NCBI GenBank assembly: GCA_036785705.1 | Contig: JAWUZG010000351.1 | Span: 124,001-188,000 of the forward strand | DNA length: 64,000 nucleotides | Source: Acanthornis magna | Lineage: Eukaryota > Chordata > Aves > Passeriformes > Acanthizidae | Direction of reading: 5' to 3' | Part shown: piece after piece, positions 62,443 to 64,000 of the stretch | How the letters are laid out: the number at the start of each line of letters is the position of its first letter | Position numbering within the stretch: the stretch's first letter is position 1 | Program-made: the position numbers and the translations under genes | Notes under the pieces: model-generated | Database searches by the model: none | Told to the model about the DNA's origin: nothing | What the model saw: the letters and a program-made list of their open reading frames with translations, nothing else

Positions 62443-64000
62443 CTATTCCATACATCTCCCTTTGCCCAATAGTGCTGCACACCCACCTTGCCTTTCCCTT
62501 CTTTCCCATCTCCTCTCCTTTCACACACCAAAAACTCCAAACTGTGCTATGAGAACTAATTTTGATAACTGAACTTTTAAGCCATTTGTAAAACTGAAGC
62601 CAGACTGTCCCGTGTGCCTCACAAAACTTTTTTGCAATCATTTCTTCTGCTCCCTCATCCAAGCCACAGACAGGAGTCCAAGACAGATTGCAGGTATTTT
62701 CTTTATTTTACATCAACTACTACTGATATTTAAATCACACATCATGTTCTCTCTACCACAGGCAGTTTTAGCTGCTCTAGTTGTTTCATGGTCTTGCTTT
62801 TACAGAACTTCATGCCCCTGTGGTACTTCACAAGTGACTCTGCAGTTTCAGATGAATTTTGTTCGTGCATCCTGCAAAGGCAATTGCAGGCAGTGCACGT
62901 GGGGTGCCCAAACCAGAACTACATTCCAACGCTCCCACACAGCAAGGCAAAAAGGCCAGATCCATCTCTAATTTCCAATCTGCAAATGAAGTATCCTGTT
63001 TAACTTTGTGCTATTACATCATTTTCACTACACCATGCATCATTAAACTTTATAGGAACCTAACAACATTCTGGCTCCAGAAATCTTAAAGGATTGCTAA
63101 ATGCTGCTGTGGTACTACCTTGCCCAGATTGAAGAGAGCACAATTTTTTCAAGTTTTCTAACTGATCACACTCAGGATAGATATAATCATGGTTACCAAA
63201 AGATATAAAATGACACAAAATTAGTCATTTCTTATTCCAGACTGCTTGACATTTACTAAATTGGCCTGATTTAAAAGGAAGGAAAAAATTACCTTGAGGG
63301 TATCTAAGCTCACAGAGTTATTAGCCTGAGGCTCACTGAAGAATGGTAACACATTCATTAATTCCTAACATAACAAAATAGTCAAGGTGAAGAACCAGTC
63401 TTGAAATCCTCTGCACCCCATTTCTATTTAAACTACTTACTGTTTATTCACTGCCTGACTGCCCAGCCTGCAACACACTGCCTGCCTCAAAACCCAAAGG
63501 GGGCCTGGGGCAGTACAGCTTCACCTTAGCAGACAGCATTTGGTAGGACTGCCCCATTGCAGGACTTCTCAGCAGTGGTACTGTACATCAAAAGTGTCTG
63601 CACTTTCGATGCCAGAGCAGGATCTAATTTGCCTGCTTCACAAAAGGTTCTGGAGGAACAGCAGATGAGGAAACACCATGCTTAAGCAATTTAAAAAAAA
63701 AAAAAATCCGACTTTTGCCATTTTCTGTGAAAAGGAAGAGAAGAAAGCTATTTTTCTATCAGATTCCTGTTTTTTGGCTACTGATTCTTATCAATTCATT
63801 CAGACATTTTCAGGCTGTCCACTGAATCATAAAGGTCAAAAATTTACATCAAGCAAGAAACATAAATAGAGTTTGCTGAACTTGCCTATCAGTGGGCAGG
63901 AAATGATCCTTAGCTCTGTATTTTATTACTGCTGTGCCCAGATCGGCCGCACACATTTCTGCCACAGCTCTCGAGCACATGTCCCACACGGCTCACCCAA
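62443..64000. other. Unique non-coding DNA to the window end
   Basis: No gene recognised. A poly(A) run of 14 lies near 63691-63705. The last 70 bases contain several CpG (ATCGGCCGCAC, CTCGAG, CACGG) and could be the edge of a CpG-richer region that continues outside the window. Confidence 0.45.

Noticed and set aside
1..64000. CRISPR array, bacterial operon or phage content
   Set aside because: No regular spacer-repeat array and no long gapless coding; base composition, LINEs and the LTR show a vertebrate nuclear genome.

Overview
The window looks like non-coding nuclear DNA of a bird, most likely a songbird. It is AT-rich and CpG-poor, has many short homopolymer and microsatellite tracts, and every interspersed repeat I could recognise is typical of birds: several CR1 (chicken repeat 1) LINE fragments and one edge of an LTR that closely resembles an abundant avian endogenous-retrovirus LTR. 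The species call rests on repeat content alone; no gene marker supports it.

Layout: 1-267 is the 3' part of an LTR cut by the window edge. 268-19.4 kb is unique AT-rich DNA with a few tandem repeats (3567, 4061, 8508, 16198). 19.9-21.24 kb holds the best element, a decayed CR1 with a reverse-transcriptase remnant and an intact 3' end carrying the family's 8-bp repeat. 24.52-24.95 kb is a second CR1 3' end. 25-34 kb is mostly unique, with microsatellites and a small CpG-bearing block near 32.7 kb. At 34.3-34.95 kb a minus-strand CR1 tail, a run of 14 G and a CpG-rich patch lie side by side. 35-48.6 kb is unique apart from two small CR1 tails (41.45 and 42.75 kb). 48.6-49.35 kb has two CR1 tails in opposite orientation. 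52.33-52.77 kb is an older CR1-like internal fragment. The rest is unique sequence, including a nested inverted repeat at 57.26-57.37 kb and two 19-bp tandem duplications.

I found no protein-coding exon, tRNA, rRNA or known small RNA that I can support. The open frames are short (at most 164 codons), lack recognisable domains except where they fall in CR1, and fit chance expectation for 64 kb. The window is probably a gene desert or the inside of a very long intron. I did not find a new biological system. The points most worth checking are the nested hairpin near 57.3 kb, the CpG-rich patch near 34.7 kb, palindromic homeodomain-type sites, and the arrangement and decay of the CR1 copies.
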